Source: Arion vulgaris (taxonomy: Eukaryota > Mollusca > Gastropoda > Stylommatophora > Arionidae). From it: a stretch of DNA of 64,000 bases. A program made the translations under genes and the position numbers. Positions 1-10,084 of the stretch are shown here, in pieces; within the stretch, counting starts at the first letter, position 1; each line of letters opens with the position of its first letter. The notes beneath the pieces were generated by a model, which made no database searches, was not told the origin of the DNA, and saw nothing but the letters and a program-made list of their open reading frames with translations. Location: contig CM036765.1 in the NCBI GenBank assembly GCA_020796225.1, forward strand, positions 7,513,082 to 7,577,081, written 5' to 3'.

Positions 1-78
1 ACATGGAGATCTAAAACCTCTGGCCTATGTGCCACCTTTGACACGAAAGGAATACACTAACTAACTAACTATGAGCAA
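1..78 (+). mobile_element. 3' tail of a non-LTR retrotransposon (fragment)
   Basis: The first bases read like the extreme C-terminal end of a LINE pol protein followed by a short CTAA-repeat tail (CTAACTAACTAACTA). The same kind of ending, in reverse, is seen at 56985-57060, where a LINE on the minus strand also ends in CTAACTAACTAA. Only the tail is inside the window. The assignment rests on this similarity between the two ends. Confidence 0.4.
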
Positions 79-389
79 AAGTATACCAGTTTAAAGAAAA
101 GATTTCTAGCCCAACGGGACTGCAATTCCGATATATCGGTTCAGAGTAATGTTCATGATGTTGCAAAACCGATATATCGGCTTTTGATATATGTTGACGG
201 AAACGAATGTATCTTTGCAACCCCTTTACTGAAGTTAAACATTTTTTTCAGAAATGGAACGTAGTTATATGTAGGTACATTTCTACTTCCTTTTCACAAA
301 GATTTGAAAGCGGGAAATCATGTGTTATTGACTTAAAGTCGAGTGATATTTATTTCATTAAAAAATAATGACCAAAATTAGTTTAAGCA
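79..389. other. AT-rich spacer with a duplicated palindrome
   Basis: No coding signal is seen. The perfect 12-bp palindrome CCGATATATCGG occurs twice, at about 128-139 and 169-180. Otherwise the stretch is unremarkable. Confidence 0.5.
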
Positions 390-1127
390 GTGCAAAGAAA
401 AACAGACAACTTGTCATCTATAGCATCAAAAGTTGGACTGCAGATAACCTATGAAAAACAAATATAATGAAGACACCTATGTCAAGTAATGCAGATATCA
501 CACTGGAATCTAAAATGATAAAATAACAGAGCAGTTCACCTATTTGGGTAGCAATTTTGATTGCACAGGAAATGTTAAAAAGAAATTATGATACGAATTG
601 GCAAAGCAACATCAGCTTTTAAAAGTCTAAATAAAATATGGAACTGCAAGTTATATAGTATTAAAACTAAATTACGAATTTTCAATTCAACTGTTGTATC
701 AATCCTAACATATGCCAGCGAGAGTTGGAAAATGACTAAAGGTATAGAAAGCAAGTTGAATGCATTTGAAAATAGATATCTGCGAAAAATAATGAATATA
801 AAATGGAACGAATTCAGGAGAAGTGATGAAATCAGAGACATGTCTGGTCAACCACTAGTGACAACTGTTATAAGAAAGAGAAGATGGAGATATGTTGGGC
901 ACACCTTGAGGAGAAATGATCAAAGAATATCAAAGCAGGCATTGAAGTGGGATGCAAAGGGTTCAAGAAAGAGAGGTCGACCTAAGGAGACCCTGAAGCG
1001 AACTTTGCTGAGAGAGGCAGGAAATATCGGTCTCAGTTCCATGGAGGAGATTGAGCGAGTTGCCCAGGATAGAGCGGTATGGAGAAATTACTTGCAGGCC
1101 CTGTGTAACGTATAACGGTACGAGAGG
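390..1127 (+). mobile_element. LINE pol C-terminal fragment, family A (RTE/CR1-like)
   Basis: An open frame from 588 to 1115 (175 aa) encodes the region after the reverse transcriptase: a TYASESWK block, a RKRRWRYVGHTLRR block and RKRGRPKETLKR, the basic tail typical of animal non-LTR pol proteins. The sequence just upstream (about 390-590) is homologous but frameshifted. The 5' part, including the RT and endonuclease, is missing. The same family appears on the minus strand at 46880-48960, where this tail follows an RT fragment. Fragment, not expected to be functional. Confidence 0.8.
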
Positions 1128-1169
1128 AATTATTATTAGTGCAATCTTGAGTATTGTTAGATCAAATTA

Positions 1170-1524
1170 ACATGGACAAAAGACCATCCTCAACACAACA
1201 ACAGTGACGGGTACTATGGTCTGTCTCGAAGTTGCCATACTTCGCCTCCGTACCGGCCACAACAAGCTCCGCGCCCACATGTTTCACAAATTTAAAATTG
1301 GCACAACTAGCCTGTGCCCCTGCAAAAAGGCGGACATAACGGCAGAGCACTTTCTGCAAGATTGTCAACTGATAGCAGGCATAAGAAAAGAAACCTGGCC
1401 TCAAAACACAGAGCTTCGAGAGAAGCTGTACGGAGGAACGGAGTCCCTTAAAAACACGGTAACATTTATGATAAAAGTTGGTTCATCAGTCTAGACCGGG
1501 ACCCCGAGAGAGAGAGTTCAAGAG
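1170..1524 (+). mobile_element. I-like LINE, 5'-truncated 3' end, with 11-bp TSD
   Basis: This encodes the C-terminal zinc-knuckle end of the I-like LINE found in long form at 10881-16342 and 36611-42168: LRTGHNKLRAHMFHKFKIG, then CPCKKAD and EHFLQDC (Cys/His pattern), ending in KVGSSV before the stop. It finishes in a GA-rich tail (GAGAGAGAGAG). It is flanked by an 11-bp direct repeat AGATCAAATTA at 1159-1169 and 1525-1535, so both borders are exact. It is 355 bp long, 5'-truncated and sense to the window. Confidence 0.9.
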
Positions 1525-1535
1525 AGATCAAATTA

Positions 1536-2380
1536 TATCTTGTGATAGTAATGAAGAATTGTTAATTGATGGCAAAAACGACATTTCTTTGTTTATGGAA
1601 TGTAGTATCGATAGTTGTAATTATAAGTTTAATGTTATAATTGCTTCTAAAGAATGGGTGCTGAACATACCATTTGTTGACATGTCTGCACTAAAAAATT
1701 TAATATTATAAAAACTAGTGCAGCTAATTTGATGAAACTTATAGAATATATTCACACATAGATTATCTTCATTTAACTGCTACTTCTAGAAACATCTATG
1801 TATATTAAGATGTAATACAAACCCGTGAGTGTAAATATCTTTTATCATTTGTTTTTAAAACTAGTCATGCTACAATAATTTAATTTTCTCACACAAGTAT
1901 ATCACCTGATGTAAAATATCATTATATTAATGTATTCCACATCAAATTAGCAACAATTTAATATATTTAATATGTCATATTTTAGAGAAACAGTAACTGG
2001 AGTTATAAAGATTTTAAGGGGGGATTCGGGGTATGGGGATCATGAAGCTATTTTCGTTGTTTTCACATTAATGTAAAATTTATATAACCATTTTGAAAGA
2101 TTATGACTTAGAATAGTAGAAAAAAAGAAAAAAAAGTCAAAGCGTTGCCATGGAAACAATACAAATGGCCGCCAAAACAAAATTTCAAATCCCTAAGACT
2201 CTGAATCTAACGAATGTAAATGAATTCTGTTTTCACTCTATTTAATTTTTTATAAATTTTTTGGTAAAAATTCCCTCAAAATTTGGTCAAAAATAGCTGT
2301 TTTTGGGGTGTGTGTTTGCCCAAAATTCATTAAAAATGTAATATTTAATATATCCTAAAATCATGTGTAATATTTTAGAT
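1536..2380. other. AT-rich spacer; possible transposase remnant at its start
   Basis: The bases immediately after the LINE insertion (about 1536-1711) stay open on the plus strand and read SNEELLIDGKNDISLFMEC followed by a second Cys pair. This faintly resembles the N-terminal domain of Mutator/Kolobok-type transposases, but it is too short to call. From 1712 to 2380 nothing is recognised except AT-rich sequence. Confidence 0.25.
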
Positions 2381-2381
2381 A

Positions 2382-3420
2382 TTACAATTTCCAAGTTTCC
2401 AAGCCATACATTAATATAGAATATTTATATAGCATTTGATCATTCTCATTTTTAGCCTGTTTGTAATTTGTTAATGTCAGTAACTTTCTCATACTATTGA
2501 AATTAACCTTGGCTATTCCTATTCTCTTTTTAATTTCTGTTATACATCTGCCATCATCTGTTATCATATGACCAAGATATAAGAAACTTTCTACTTGATG
2601 TAGTAATTCTCCATGTATTTTTATATTCATTTTAGGTTTCTCCATTTCCTTGTTGATCACCATAGTATTTGTTTTCTGTATGTTAATGTCTAATCCATAG
2701 TCCTTGTTAGTTTTGTCCAATTGGTCCACTAGTTCTTGTAATTCTTGTTCACTTTCTCCTACCAATACTGTGTCATCTGCATATCTTAAGTTATTTATTA
2801 TTTTTCCATTGATCTTGAGTCCTGGTATTGCCTCTAGCTGTTTGATGATTTTCTCTGTGTAGATGTTAAATAGGCTTGGTGACAGAATGCATCCTTGTCT
2901 CACTCCTCTCTTTATGTCTATGTATGGAGAGTAGCTATTTTCATATTTTATGGTTACTGTCTGTTCCCAGTATATGTTGCTTATTAGTCTGATATCATCC
3001 CCTTCTAGGCCTATTTCTTGTAGACATATGATTAGCTTTTCATGTTGGACTCTGTCAAAAGCTTTGCTATAATCAATGAAACACATGTAGATACTTTTTT
3101 GCACTTCTAAATACTTGTCAGCGAGTAGTCTTATATTAAGTATTGCCTCTCCTGTTCCTCTGTTCTTTCTAAAGCCAAACTGTTCTTCTCCTACTTCTAT
3201 GTCTATTTTGTTTTTAATTCTTTCATGTATGTTCTTGAGTAGTATTTTTGTTATGTGGCTCATCAGGCTAATTGTCCTATAGTCTGTGCACTCCTGTGCT
3301 TTTGGCTTTTTGGGTAGTGGTATGAATACTGACGTCTTCAAGTCTCTTGGTATATATCCTGTGTTATATATATCATTGCACAAGTCTGTAATGGTTGCAA
3401 TATCAAAATCCTCTTAGGAG
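2382..3420 (-). mobile_element. Reverse transcriptase fragment of a non-LTR retrotransposon
   Basis: An open frame of 333 codons (3383 to 2382) covers most of an RT domain. In order it shows FIPLPKK, the LMSHITKILLK block, FGFRKNRGT, the motif A block FIDYSKAFD, GVRQGCILSPSLFNIY, the catalytic LRYADDTVLV (motif C) and LYLGHMITDDG. The D of FIDYSKAFD and the YADD pair are present, so the catalytic core is intact in sequence. The endonuclease end and the C-terminal tail are absent. The first Met is probably internal, because homology continues to about 3415. It probably belongs to the RTE/CR1-like group. Confidence 0.9.
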
Positions 3421-3479
3421 GTTATCATTTCTATTGAATATAGTTGGCTTTTTCAATTAAAAGTGAAAAGAGGTTAAAT

Positions 3480-3710
3480 AGGATGGGCACATATTCATTT
3501 TAAGTAGCAGCATATCTATCCCACATTATCAGGCTACGCCACTGTATTGGAGTTGTGGTCCTGTCATTGGATGTTGTACATATTTCTGAGACAGCGCATA
3601 TATATTGTGTGGCGATGTTCTTGTCTGGAATATGTGATACACGTCTCACTTCCATACAGTAGAGTAATGTGAACACAGGCCATATATACATAAGTATTGG
3701 TGTTTTGTAT
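3480..3710 (-). mobile_element. Short LINE pol fragment (post-RT region)
   Basis: The minus strand reads MYIWPVFTLLYCMEVRRV and so on, resembling the post-RT block in which LINE proteins have a LLYG-E-W motif. The similarity is limited and the stretch carries no other domain. Confidence 0.35.
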
Positions 3711-3867
3711 GAATGCTACATTTTTCTATACATGATTAGCTAATTTGTACAAAGTAGTAGATGTCTTCTCAATTGGGCTGCTAATGTTATTATTTTTTTA
3801 TTATGTTTCACTGAAAGTAAATGTCAATTAATTTCTCTACAAAATTACATGTCACTCATAAAAGTTC

Positions 3868-4238
3868 TCTTCTTCTTCTTCTTTTGTCGTCACACTGCTA
3901 CCGGGTTGTTGCCCAGTGTCGTGGTTTTCTGTTTTTGTCTTGCGCTGTTCTGGTGGCTTGTGTGATTGTTATCTTTGCTCTTTCACAGGATTCTGCTACG
4001 CCATCTAACCATCTTTTCCGTGGTCTTCCTCTTGCCTTCTTTCCCGATGTTCTGTTGTAGAAGACTCTGTATACTGTGGAGTTTGGATGCATTCTTATTA
4101 AGTGGCCAAACCACTTCATTCTTTGTTTATCTATATAATTCAAGCACGGTTTTGTGCCAACTTTCTTTCTTATGCTGATGTTGGTGATTCTGTCTATTCT
4201 TGTGTTGTTCTCTAAGTTCTCTAAGAAATAATAAAAGT
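3868..4238 (-). mobile_element. LINE 3' end with AAG-repeat tail
   Basis: On the minus strand the frame ending near 3898 reads KKVGTKPCLNYIDKQRMKWF, then GHLIRMHPNS and KARGRPRKRWLDGV, the usual C-terminal block of non-LTR pol proteins. The element ends at a run of AAGAAGAAGAAG at about 3870. It is strongly 5'-truncated. Confidence 0.75.
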
Positions 4239-4425
4239 ACATGCATTCAATTCTTCGTCTTTTCACCTTTCAACTCCCAACGGAGCACAGGTCTTCAATA
4301 AACTTCTTTCAGTTCTTCTTCTCTCCTGTCTTCCCTTCTAATTCTTTCCATGTTTTACATATCCTTTTTATATCAGCCTCCAGATCTCTTCTCCAGGTCT
4401 GTCTAGGCCTTCCCTTCAATTAAGA
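4239..4425 (-). mobile_element. Second LINE 3' end fragment
   Basis: Read on the minus strand from about 4420, the sequence gives a GRPRQTWRRDLEADIKR-like block followed by an acidic/basic tail. This is a second, different LINE C-terminus that abuts the previous one. Frames are broken. Confidence 0.5.
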
Positions 4426-4554
4426 AATTCCATTAATTTAAAGAAATGCAAAATAATTACCAAAAATGAATTCTGTCACAGTTTGTTTTTCCCCAATGTG
4501 GTAGCTAATATATTAAATTTACAAATAACCACTTTAATAAACAAACAGTCTCAC

Positions 4555-4727
4555 CTGAAAAGGATCGCATCGAATATGAACAAAGTAAGCATATACGACC
4601 AAACCAAATGCCATTATCAGGCCAATGAGAAGAAGGGTCAAAGCGCTATTCATAATGAATGCATCCCTAGCATTCTCCATTGACTTCATAGCAGAGATGC
4701 GTTGTAGTGTAGACTGACTACATAGAC
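4555..4727 (-). CDS. SLC5-like transporter copy 1, exon 5
   Basis: This exon encodes the QSTLQRISAM block and the helix ending in FGLVVYAYF and CDPFQ. It corresponds to the (V)NQ-x-x-x-QR motif and the following transmembrane segment with its CDP loop in SLC5 proteins. The 3' border CAG|GTGAGA at 4555/4554 is a good donor in phase 0. The 5' border is less certain. AG|GT at 4728/4727 gives the same 173-bp length as copy 2, and substitutions between the copies are synonymous in that frame (CTA/CTT, CAG/CAA). AG|T at 4718/4717 would instead fit the phase of exon 4. The acceptor region is tandemly triplicated (4726-4925). By my count about 14 of 48 residues differ from the copy 2 exon. Confidence 0.8.
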
Positions 4728-4925
4728 CTCCAAGCCTATAAACAAAGATACATATAATACATAGTAAGTGTTTGTGAGACAGTGTGGAGACCTCCAAGCC
4801 TATAAACAAAGATACATATAATACATAGTAAGTGTTTGTGAGACAGTGTGGAGACCTCCAAGCCTATAAACAAAGATACATATAATACATAGTAAGTGTT
4901 TGTGAGACAGTGTAGAGATATGTTG
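4726..4925. repeat. 64-bp tandem repeat, three copies, containing the exon 5 acceptor
   Basis: The unit runs from GAGACCTCCAAGCC through to GAGACAGTGTG and is repeated almost perfectly three times. It includes the minus-strand pyrimidine tract and AG of the splice acceptor for exon 5. Copy 2 has only one such unit (about 50968-51030), so the triplication arose in copy 1. Confidence 0.9.
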
Positions 4926-4984
4926 TATATATAAGTCCAATATTTGTATATAATTATAAGATTCTAAATGGTATAACGACGAAT

Positions 4985-5160
4985 CATTGACTACATTACA
5001 CGGGGTCTTCAACATGGTTCGATCCCTCTCTGTAGAAATGGCACGACATCTGCAGAAAGTATTGTAAAAAGCACAAATTTCGCATGTGCTGCAACAATCT
5101 AGGGATCTCAAGAAAATATGCACTCGTCACCAGACCGGTGCGGACCGTATTCAATCCTAT
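4985..5160 (-). mobile_element. tRNA-derived SINE, family 1 (truncated)
   Basis: This is homologous on the minus strand to the complete copies at 20262-20492 and 62823-63055. It carries the body with AAATGGCACGAC...CTGCAGAAAGTATTG and the 3' end CCGTGTAATG. The tRNA-like head is mostly lost in favour of the adjoining minisatellite. Confidence 0.7.
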
Positions 5161-5162
5161 GA

Positions 5163-5910
5163 CATTCGGAAAGCAAAGCAACAGCTCAGCGACTTAACTA
5201 CTTATCAACAAAGCAACGGCTCAGCGACTAAACTACTTAGCAACAAAGCAACAGCTCAGCGACTTAACTACTTAGCAACAAAGCAACAGCTCAGCGACTT
5301 AACTACTTAGCAACAAAGCAACAGCTCAGCGACTTAACTACTTAGCAACAAAGCAACGGCTCAGCGACTTAACTACTTAGCAACAAAGCAACAGCTCAGC
5401 GACTTAACTATTAGCAACAGGCAACAGCTCAGCGACTTAACTACTTAGCAACAGAGCAACAGCTCAGCGACTTAACTACTTAGCAACAGAGCAACAGCTC
5501 AGCGACTTAACTACTTAGCAACAGAGCAACGGCTCAGCGACTTAACTACTTAGCAACAAAGCAACGGCTCAGCGACTTAACTACTTAGCAACAAAGCAAC
5601 AGCTCAGCGACTTAACTACTTAGCAACAAAGCAACAGCTCAGCGACTTAACTACTTATCAACAAAGCAACGGCTCAGCGACTTAACTACTTAGCAACAAA
5701 GTAACGGCTCAGCGACTTAACTACTTAGCAACAAAGCAACAGCTCAGCGACTTAACTACTTAGCAACAGAGCAACAGCTCAGCGACTTAACTACTTAGCA
5801 ACAGAGCAACAGCTCAGCGACTTAACTACTTAGCAACAGAGCAACAGCTCAGCGACTTAACTACTTATCAACAAAGCAACGGCTCAGCGACTTAACTACT
5901 TAGCAACAGA
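5163..5910. repeat. 35-bp minisatellite, about 21 copies
   Basis: The unit is GCGACTTAACTACTTAGCAA followed by CAAAGCAACAGCTCA. It is repeated about 21 times with few substitutions (AGCAACAGA/AGCAACAAA, ACAGC/ACGGC). It lies in intron 5 or downstream of exon 5 on the transcribed side. No coding potential is suggested. Confidence 0.95.
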
Positions 5911-5984
5911 TACAAATATTTATAAATATATATATTTATCACCGTGAATCTGTTCAGGTTACGGTTTATTTTTGTATGCCCTCA

Positions 5985-6100
5985 ACAGAAGTAAGCTCTT
6001 TGGCCAAACCAGGATTAAACCTGGTCACCTTAATGGGAGCTCTCGCAGTAACCCATTCAGCCAGACGCTTGTCGCTGAGATGATAGTCCTCATATAATTG
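5985..6100 (-). mobile_element. tRNA-like SINE head
   Basis: The minus strand has a GGCTGAATGGGTTAC segment resembling a tRNA A box and, about 45 bases on, AGGTTTAATCC resembling a B box. It cannot fold as an intact tRNA. It is best read as the head of a decayed SINE. Confidence 0.45.
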
Positions 6101-6148
6101 ATTACTAAAATAGACATATCACAATATTGTTTTTTCAGACCGGGACAA

Positions 6149-6231
6149 TTTCAAAAGTTTACTATTTCAAAAGTTTACTATTTCAAAAGTTTACTATTTC
6201 AAAAGTTTACTATTTCAAAAGTTTACTATTA
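6149..6231. repeat. 16-bp tandem repeat, five copies
   Basis: TTTCAAAAGTTTACTA is repeated five times with no interruptions. Confidence 0.9.
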
Positions 6232-6329
6232 ACAGAAAGTGAGCGCCGTCTATACTATTTTAAAAAGTGATAGCTATATTCAGTTAAGTAATTATTATTG
6301 CAAAATGTTATATAATGGATCTATCTATC

Positions 6330-6520
6330 TATTCTCTAATCCTGATTTGCCTTTCTGGAGTCAGGTCGATAAAGGAGATACCTAGAGCGAGCCTCTCTAT
6401 GTACTTTGTCTTTCTTTCTCTTCTCCAATTCTGATTTGCCTTAGCTTGTGGGTAAGAAGAGATTTCTAACACGGGCTTTTGTGTGTACTTCATAAACAGT
6501 GTCTTTCGTGGATTGCTTTA
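6330..6520 (-). mobile_element. LINE 3' end fragment
   Basis: The sequence GGTAAGAAGAGATTTCTAACAC and its surroundings match, with divergence, the LINE that interrupts the Helitron at 24146-24511. Two partly duplicated blocks are seen. Only the terminal few hundred bases of the element are present. Confidence 0.5.
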
Positions 6521-7385
6521 CAAAAAAACTGAATTATGTAGTAATAATGTTTTATTACATTTAATTGAAGATAATTTATTATTCAAAAGTTATTAAAATT
6601 TATCATTAACATTTTTATTCAAAGTTATGTTATTTTGAATCGTGTCAGAAAGAGTCACTAGTATGTAGTTCACAATTAATTTGCATCGCAATAAAGCTTT
6701 CACATTTTATTCTCCAACGTTCTACAAACAATATGTTAATCATTATTTAGAGTATCATTTCAACAGGGGCAGATGTGCCTTGCAGACTGAAAATGTATTC
6801 TATAATTGGAACAAGATAGAACAATGACATGTTCTTTTGTTTAAAATGACTGAATAGTTGTAACCATTTTTCTTCAATTTTCATTTATTTTCTTCTTCGA
6901 ACGCTTCATTTCGACCACTTGTTAACTACTCGGTGTGATTTGTATGTGATCTGAGCCTAAGAGGGATTGTACGTTGTACCAGTTATACGCCTACAAGTAG
7001 GCTAGCACATCTGATTTCTGGAACACTTTTTATGTACTAGGGTAGCTTCCCCAGGTCATGCGCCTACAAGTCGACTCTAACGAAATGCCTTGTAGGTCGA
7101 AGTGGTACTATTCATAGCTTCCCTAGGCCCTACATCAGTCGACTCTAACGAAATACCTTGTAGGTTGAAGTGATACTATTCATTGCTTCCCTAGTGGGCC
7201 CCAGCAACACTTAGGCGACTTTTTGTTTCTTTTCAAAAAATCAGTTTCCAGAAGAAAAACTACACTTTTCTGCATTTGTTAATGATTATCACATAATCAG
7301 AACAAAATGGCCAGCCTGGGCGGGACGATAACTTCAAACGGGAACGTATGGTAAACATGAAATACATCTTTGCAAAGTCTACATC
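6521..7385. other. Spacer with a 68-bp direct duplication
   Basis: No gene is recognised. From about 7072 to 7195 a 68-bp block (TCGACTCTAACGAAAT...) occurs twice in direct orientation. The rest is AT-rich intron sequence. Confidence 0.5.
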
Positions 7386-7910
7386 GTGTACCGTAATGCA
7401 AACATTAAAGAGCAGAGCTGAAGCTTTTCAAACAAGGTGTTACAGAAAAGTTATTAGAACATCCTGGACAGATATGATAAAAAGACCGGCATACGAAGGA
7501 GTATCGGCTCTTAAATAACACCATGTTCTGGATGACGTAAAATGTTGGTCACGTTAAAAGTCACATTAGTTTGAAGAGAACGGTACAGTAGTTTGAAGAG
7601 AACGGTACAGTAGTTTGAAGAGAACGGTACAGTAGTTTGAAGAGAACGGTACAGTAGTTTGAAGAGAACGGTACAGTAGTTTGAAGAGAACTGTACAGTA
7701 GTTTGAAGAGAACTGTACAGTAGTTTGAAGAGAACTGTACAGTAGTTTGAAGAGAACGGTACAATAGTTTGAAGAGAACGTTACAATAGTTTGAAGAGAA
7801 CGGTAATGGAAAGCATGGTTCCTGGAGTAAGAGGCAGGCAACAACCAAGATGAAAGCGATGATCTGCAAGAGACATGATACTTGATGATAAAAATCTACT
7901 TCAGATTACA
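7386..7910 (+). mobile_element. LINE C-terminal fragment interrupted by a minisatellite
   Basis: About 7390-7490 reads LKSRAEAFQTRCYRKVIRTS, a typical post-RT LINE block. After the minisatellite, 7803-7870 reads VMESMVPGVRGR followed by a basic stretch, as in LINE C-termini. The two parts seem to be one decayed element whose middle expanded as a 22-bp repeat. Confidence 0.5.
7567..7803. repeat. 22-bp minisatellite, about 11 copies
   Basis: The unit is AGTTTGAAGAGAACGGTACAGT with C/T and G/T variants. It stays open in several frames because the units carry no stop on the minus strand. That openness is not evidence of a gene. Confidence 0.95.
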
Positions 7911-8077
7911 GGTCTGCACTTCTTGGAACATTGTAGCTGTCTCTAAGCAGAATTCTCAAATTTGAGAACATCTCTGAAAGCGATCTCGCTTGAGTGTGTT
8001 GACAGAAGAAAATTATTATAAAGACGAAAATACAATCTCAATTTACAATCCTACCTCTTTTAGAATCACAAATATAC

Positions 8078-8668
8078 AACAGCAAACATAACACATGTTA
8101 CATATGACAAACATACAACAGCACACATAACACATGTTACACATAACAAATATACAACAGCAAACATAGCACATGTTACATAAAACAAACATACAACAGC
8201 ACACATAACACATGTCACATATAATAAACATACAACAGCACACATAACACTTGTTACACATAACAAACATATAACAGCACACATAACACATGTTACATAT
8301 AACAAACATACAACAGCACACATAGCACTTGTTACATATAACAAACATACAACAGCACACATAACACTTGTTACACATAACAAACATACAACAGCACACA
8401 TAGCACTTGTTACACATAACAAACATACAACAGCACACATAGCACTTGTTACACATAACAAAGATGCAACAGCACACATAGCACTTGTTACACATAACAA
8501 AGATACAACAGCACACATAACACTTGTTACATATAATAAACATGCAACAGCACACATAACACTTGTTACATATAACAAACATACAACAGCACACATAACA
8601 CATGTTACATATAATAAACATACAACAGCACACATATCACATGATATTTATAACAAACATACAACAGC
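8078..8668. repeat. 39-bp minisatellite, about 15 copies
   Basis: The unit is about ACATACAACAGCACACATAA plus CACTTGTTACACATAACAA. The 39-bp length is a multiple of three, so two minus-strand frames stay open for about 190 codons and would give a Cys/Val/Met-rich repeat protein. It lies in intron 4 of transporter copy 1, and I treat it as non-coding. Confidence 0.95.
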
Positions 8669-8736
8669 AATTAAATATTGTGTTACACGTAATAAAACGA
8701 GAACACTATAAACAATGAAGCAACAGAGAGAAGTAC

Positions 8737-8878
8737 CAAAAAAAACTTCCACCAATGATGGAACTCCACAAAGTGTTCCTGCTTCTTGGATCTGGGTTAA
8801 AGAAATCAAAGAAAGAAAGTCGATCTCCATTTTTTATGATCTCCCAAACAGCGCTTCCTCCACCGACAACAGATGTTC
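8737..8878 (-). CDS. SLC5-like transporter copy 1, exon 4
   Basis: This exon encodes TSVVGGGSAVWEIIKNGDR, then FFNPDPRSRNTLWSSIIGGS. That is the SLC5 block with the GG-x-x-x-VW motif, the FFNFDPDP-like loop and the start of the next helix (W-S-x-x-IGG). The acceptor is CCAG|GA at 8879/8878, entering with two bases that complete a Gly codon from exon 3. The end is uncertain. TG|GTACTT after 8737 matches copy 2 in length, but the earlier A|GTTT at 8747 would fit the exon 5 phase and marks where the two copies begin to diverge. Only one (synonymous) base differs from copy 2 over about 130 bp. Confidence 0.85.
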
Positions 8879-8919
8879 CTGGAGAATAAAAAGGACAAAA
8901 TTGGTCATCAGATTAGTCT

Positions 8920-9305
8920 CTACAGTTCAGTTTAAGTTTGGAATATCTTCATTGCACTCCGGACATGTCCATAGATGCTTCGAGTTCCATCACAATATCT
9001 CCAGCAGCGCCCAGCGACTAACCCTATCAGTTCGATTTTGATTGATAGGCCTACTCATATACCTGTTGTCCTGTTTTTTTCTGACCACTCCAATCGTCAA
9101 TCCAAACTTGCAATCTATTTATTAGTTGCCGTTGATTGGAATGAAAATCCTCTTTGCGGATATGACGGCGTTCAGAATATCAGCTCTATCCACTGGTTGA
9201 TCCCCTGATATGATAGCTTATCCTGCCAGCCTGTTTGCTCTCTCGTTGCTAACGACAGCCATGTGTCCCGGAACGATGATGAGTGTTATTTTTCAAATTG
9301 TTGAC
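8920..9305 (-). mobile_element. Decayed RNase H-type LINE fragment in intron 3
   Basis: The minus strand carries relics of an RNase H domain (GNERA-like region near 9230-9265) and the Cys-containing C-terminal tail. The homologous relic lies at 54690-55110 next to exon 4 of copy 2, so the insertion predates the transporter duplication. Confidence 0.55.
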
Positions 9306-9433
9306 GCTTGTAGTGATTCAGTCTACTGTCTGCGCACTAAACCAGTCTCCATGTTTCGGATAATACTCAATGAATCACCCAGAAATACATGCATGAATGT
9401 TCATTCAGGAATTCAATGGATTTTCAGAAAGAA

Positions 9434-9518
9434 ATTGCATGTATGACTCTGGATTTGAACCCTCAACTATAGAACGACAGGAAAACGTCTTAACCACTGT
9501 GCTATATAGACCCCATCT
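9434..9518 (-). mobile_element. tRNA-like SINE head
   Basis: The minus strand reads GGTCTATATAGCACAGTGG then TTAAGACG (A-box region) and GAGGGTTCAAATCCAGAGTC (B-box region). It resembles a tRNA without a closing acceptor stem. This is the start of a SINE, not a tRNA gene. Confidence 0.6.
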
Positions 9519-9599
9519 ATTGAAATTTCCAACCTCCAACATCTTACTTGAATCGACTGTTTAAACATGTCGGTGTTCACAGCAATCAGACAACGGGCA

Positions 9600-10075
9600 G
9601 GATTGTTTTAATAACACTGAACGTTGTGGAGTTGAAGATGAATAGACAAATGATCCTTGTGTTTCTTGATGATCGCCTGTTGGATGAAGACACATAAAGT
9701 GATATTGAATCTTTTCTGAGATTTAAAGAGTTTGTAATTACTCAGTGAACTAACAGAACTGATTGTCTAAGGACAGAATGAGAAGAAGTTGTTCATTTGT
9801 TCATTTGAGGATCATCTACATTGCATATCGGACATGTTCATAATTACTCCAATCTCCTGATAGGCATATATTTCAGTGTGTTTAGACTGACAACTCCAGT
9901 TCTGGGGTAGTTGATGTATCTACAAGGATTTTTCTCATGGTTTTCCGGTCTTGCCGCACCTATCGGTATGCATAACCGAGATAGTGAATATCCTTTATCT
10001 TCTTGGTTGAAATCTTTAGAGCGTATTTTGTATCTTCAGTGATCCGCTGACACCATCAGTATGCACACTCTTCTA
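9600..10075 (+). mobile_element. Decayed LINE C-terminal remnant shared by both transporter copies
   Basis: The GTTGAAGATGAATAGA stretch and the following 150 bases align with 55150-55330 and with the better-preserved LINE at 61560-61720 (after the RNase H domain). All frames are broken. Confidence 0.55.
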
Positions 10076-10084
10076 AAGTGTCTA

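Noticed and set aside
1478..1711. Small host gene or transposase gene after the first LINE
   Set aside because: Its start lies in the LINE tail; the remainder is short and only vaguely like a transposase domain, so it is mentioned as a spacer remnant only.
5163..5910. CRISPR-like array
   Set aside because: Units are contiguous 35-mers with no unique spacers, in a eukaryotic intron context. The same applies to the other tandem arrays.
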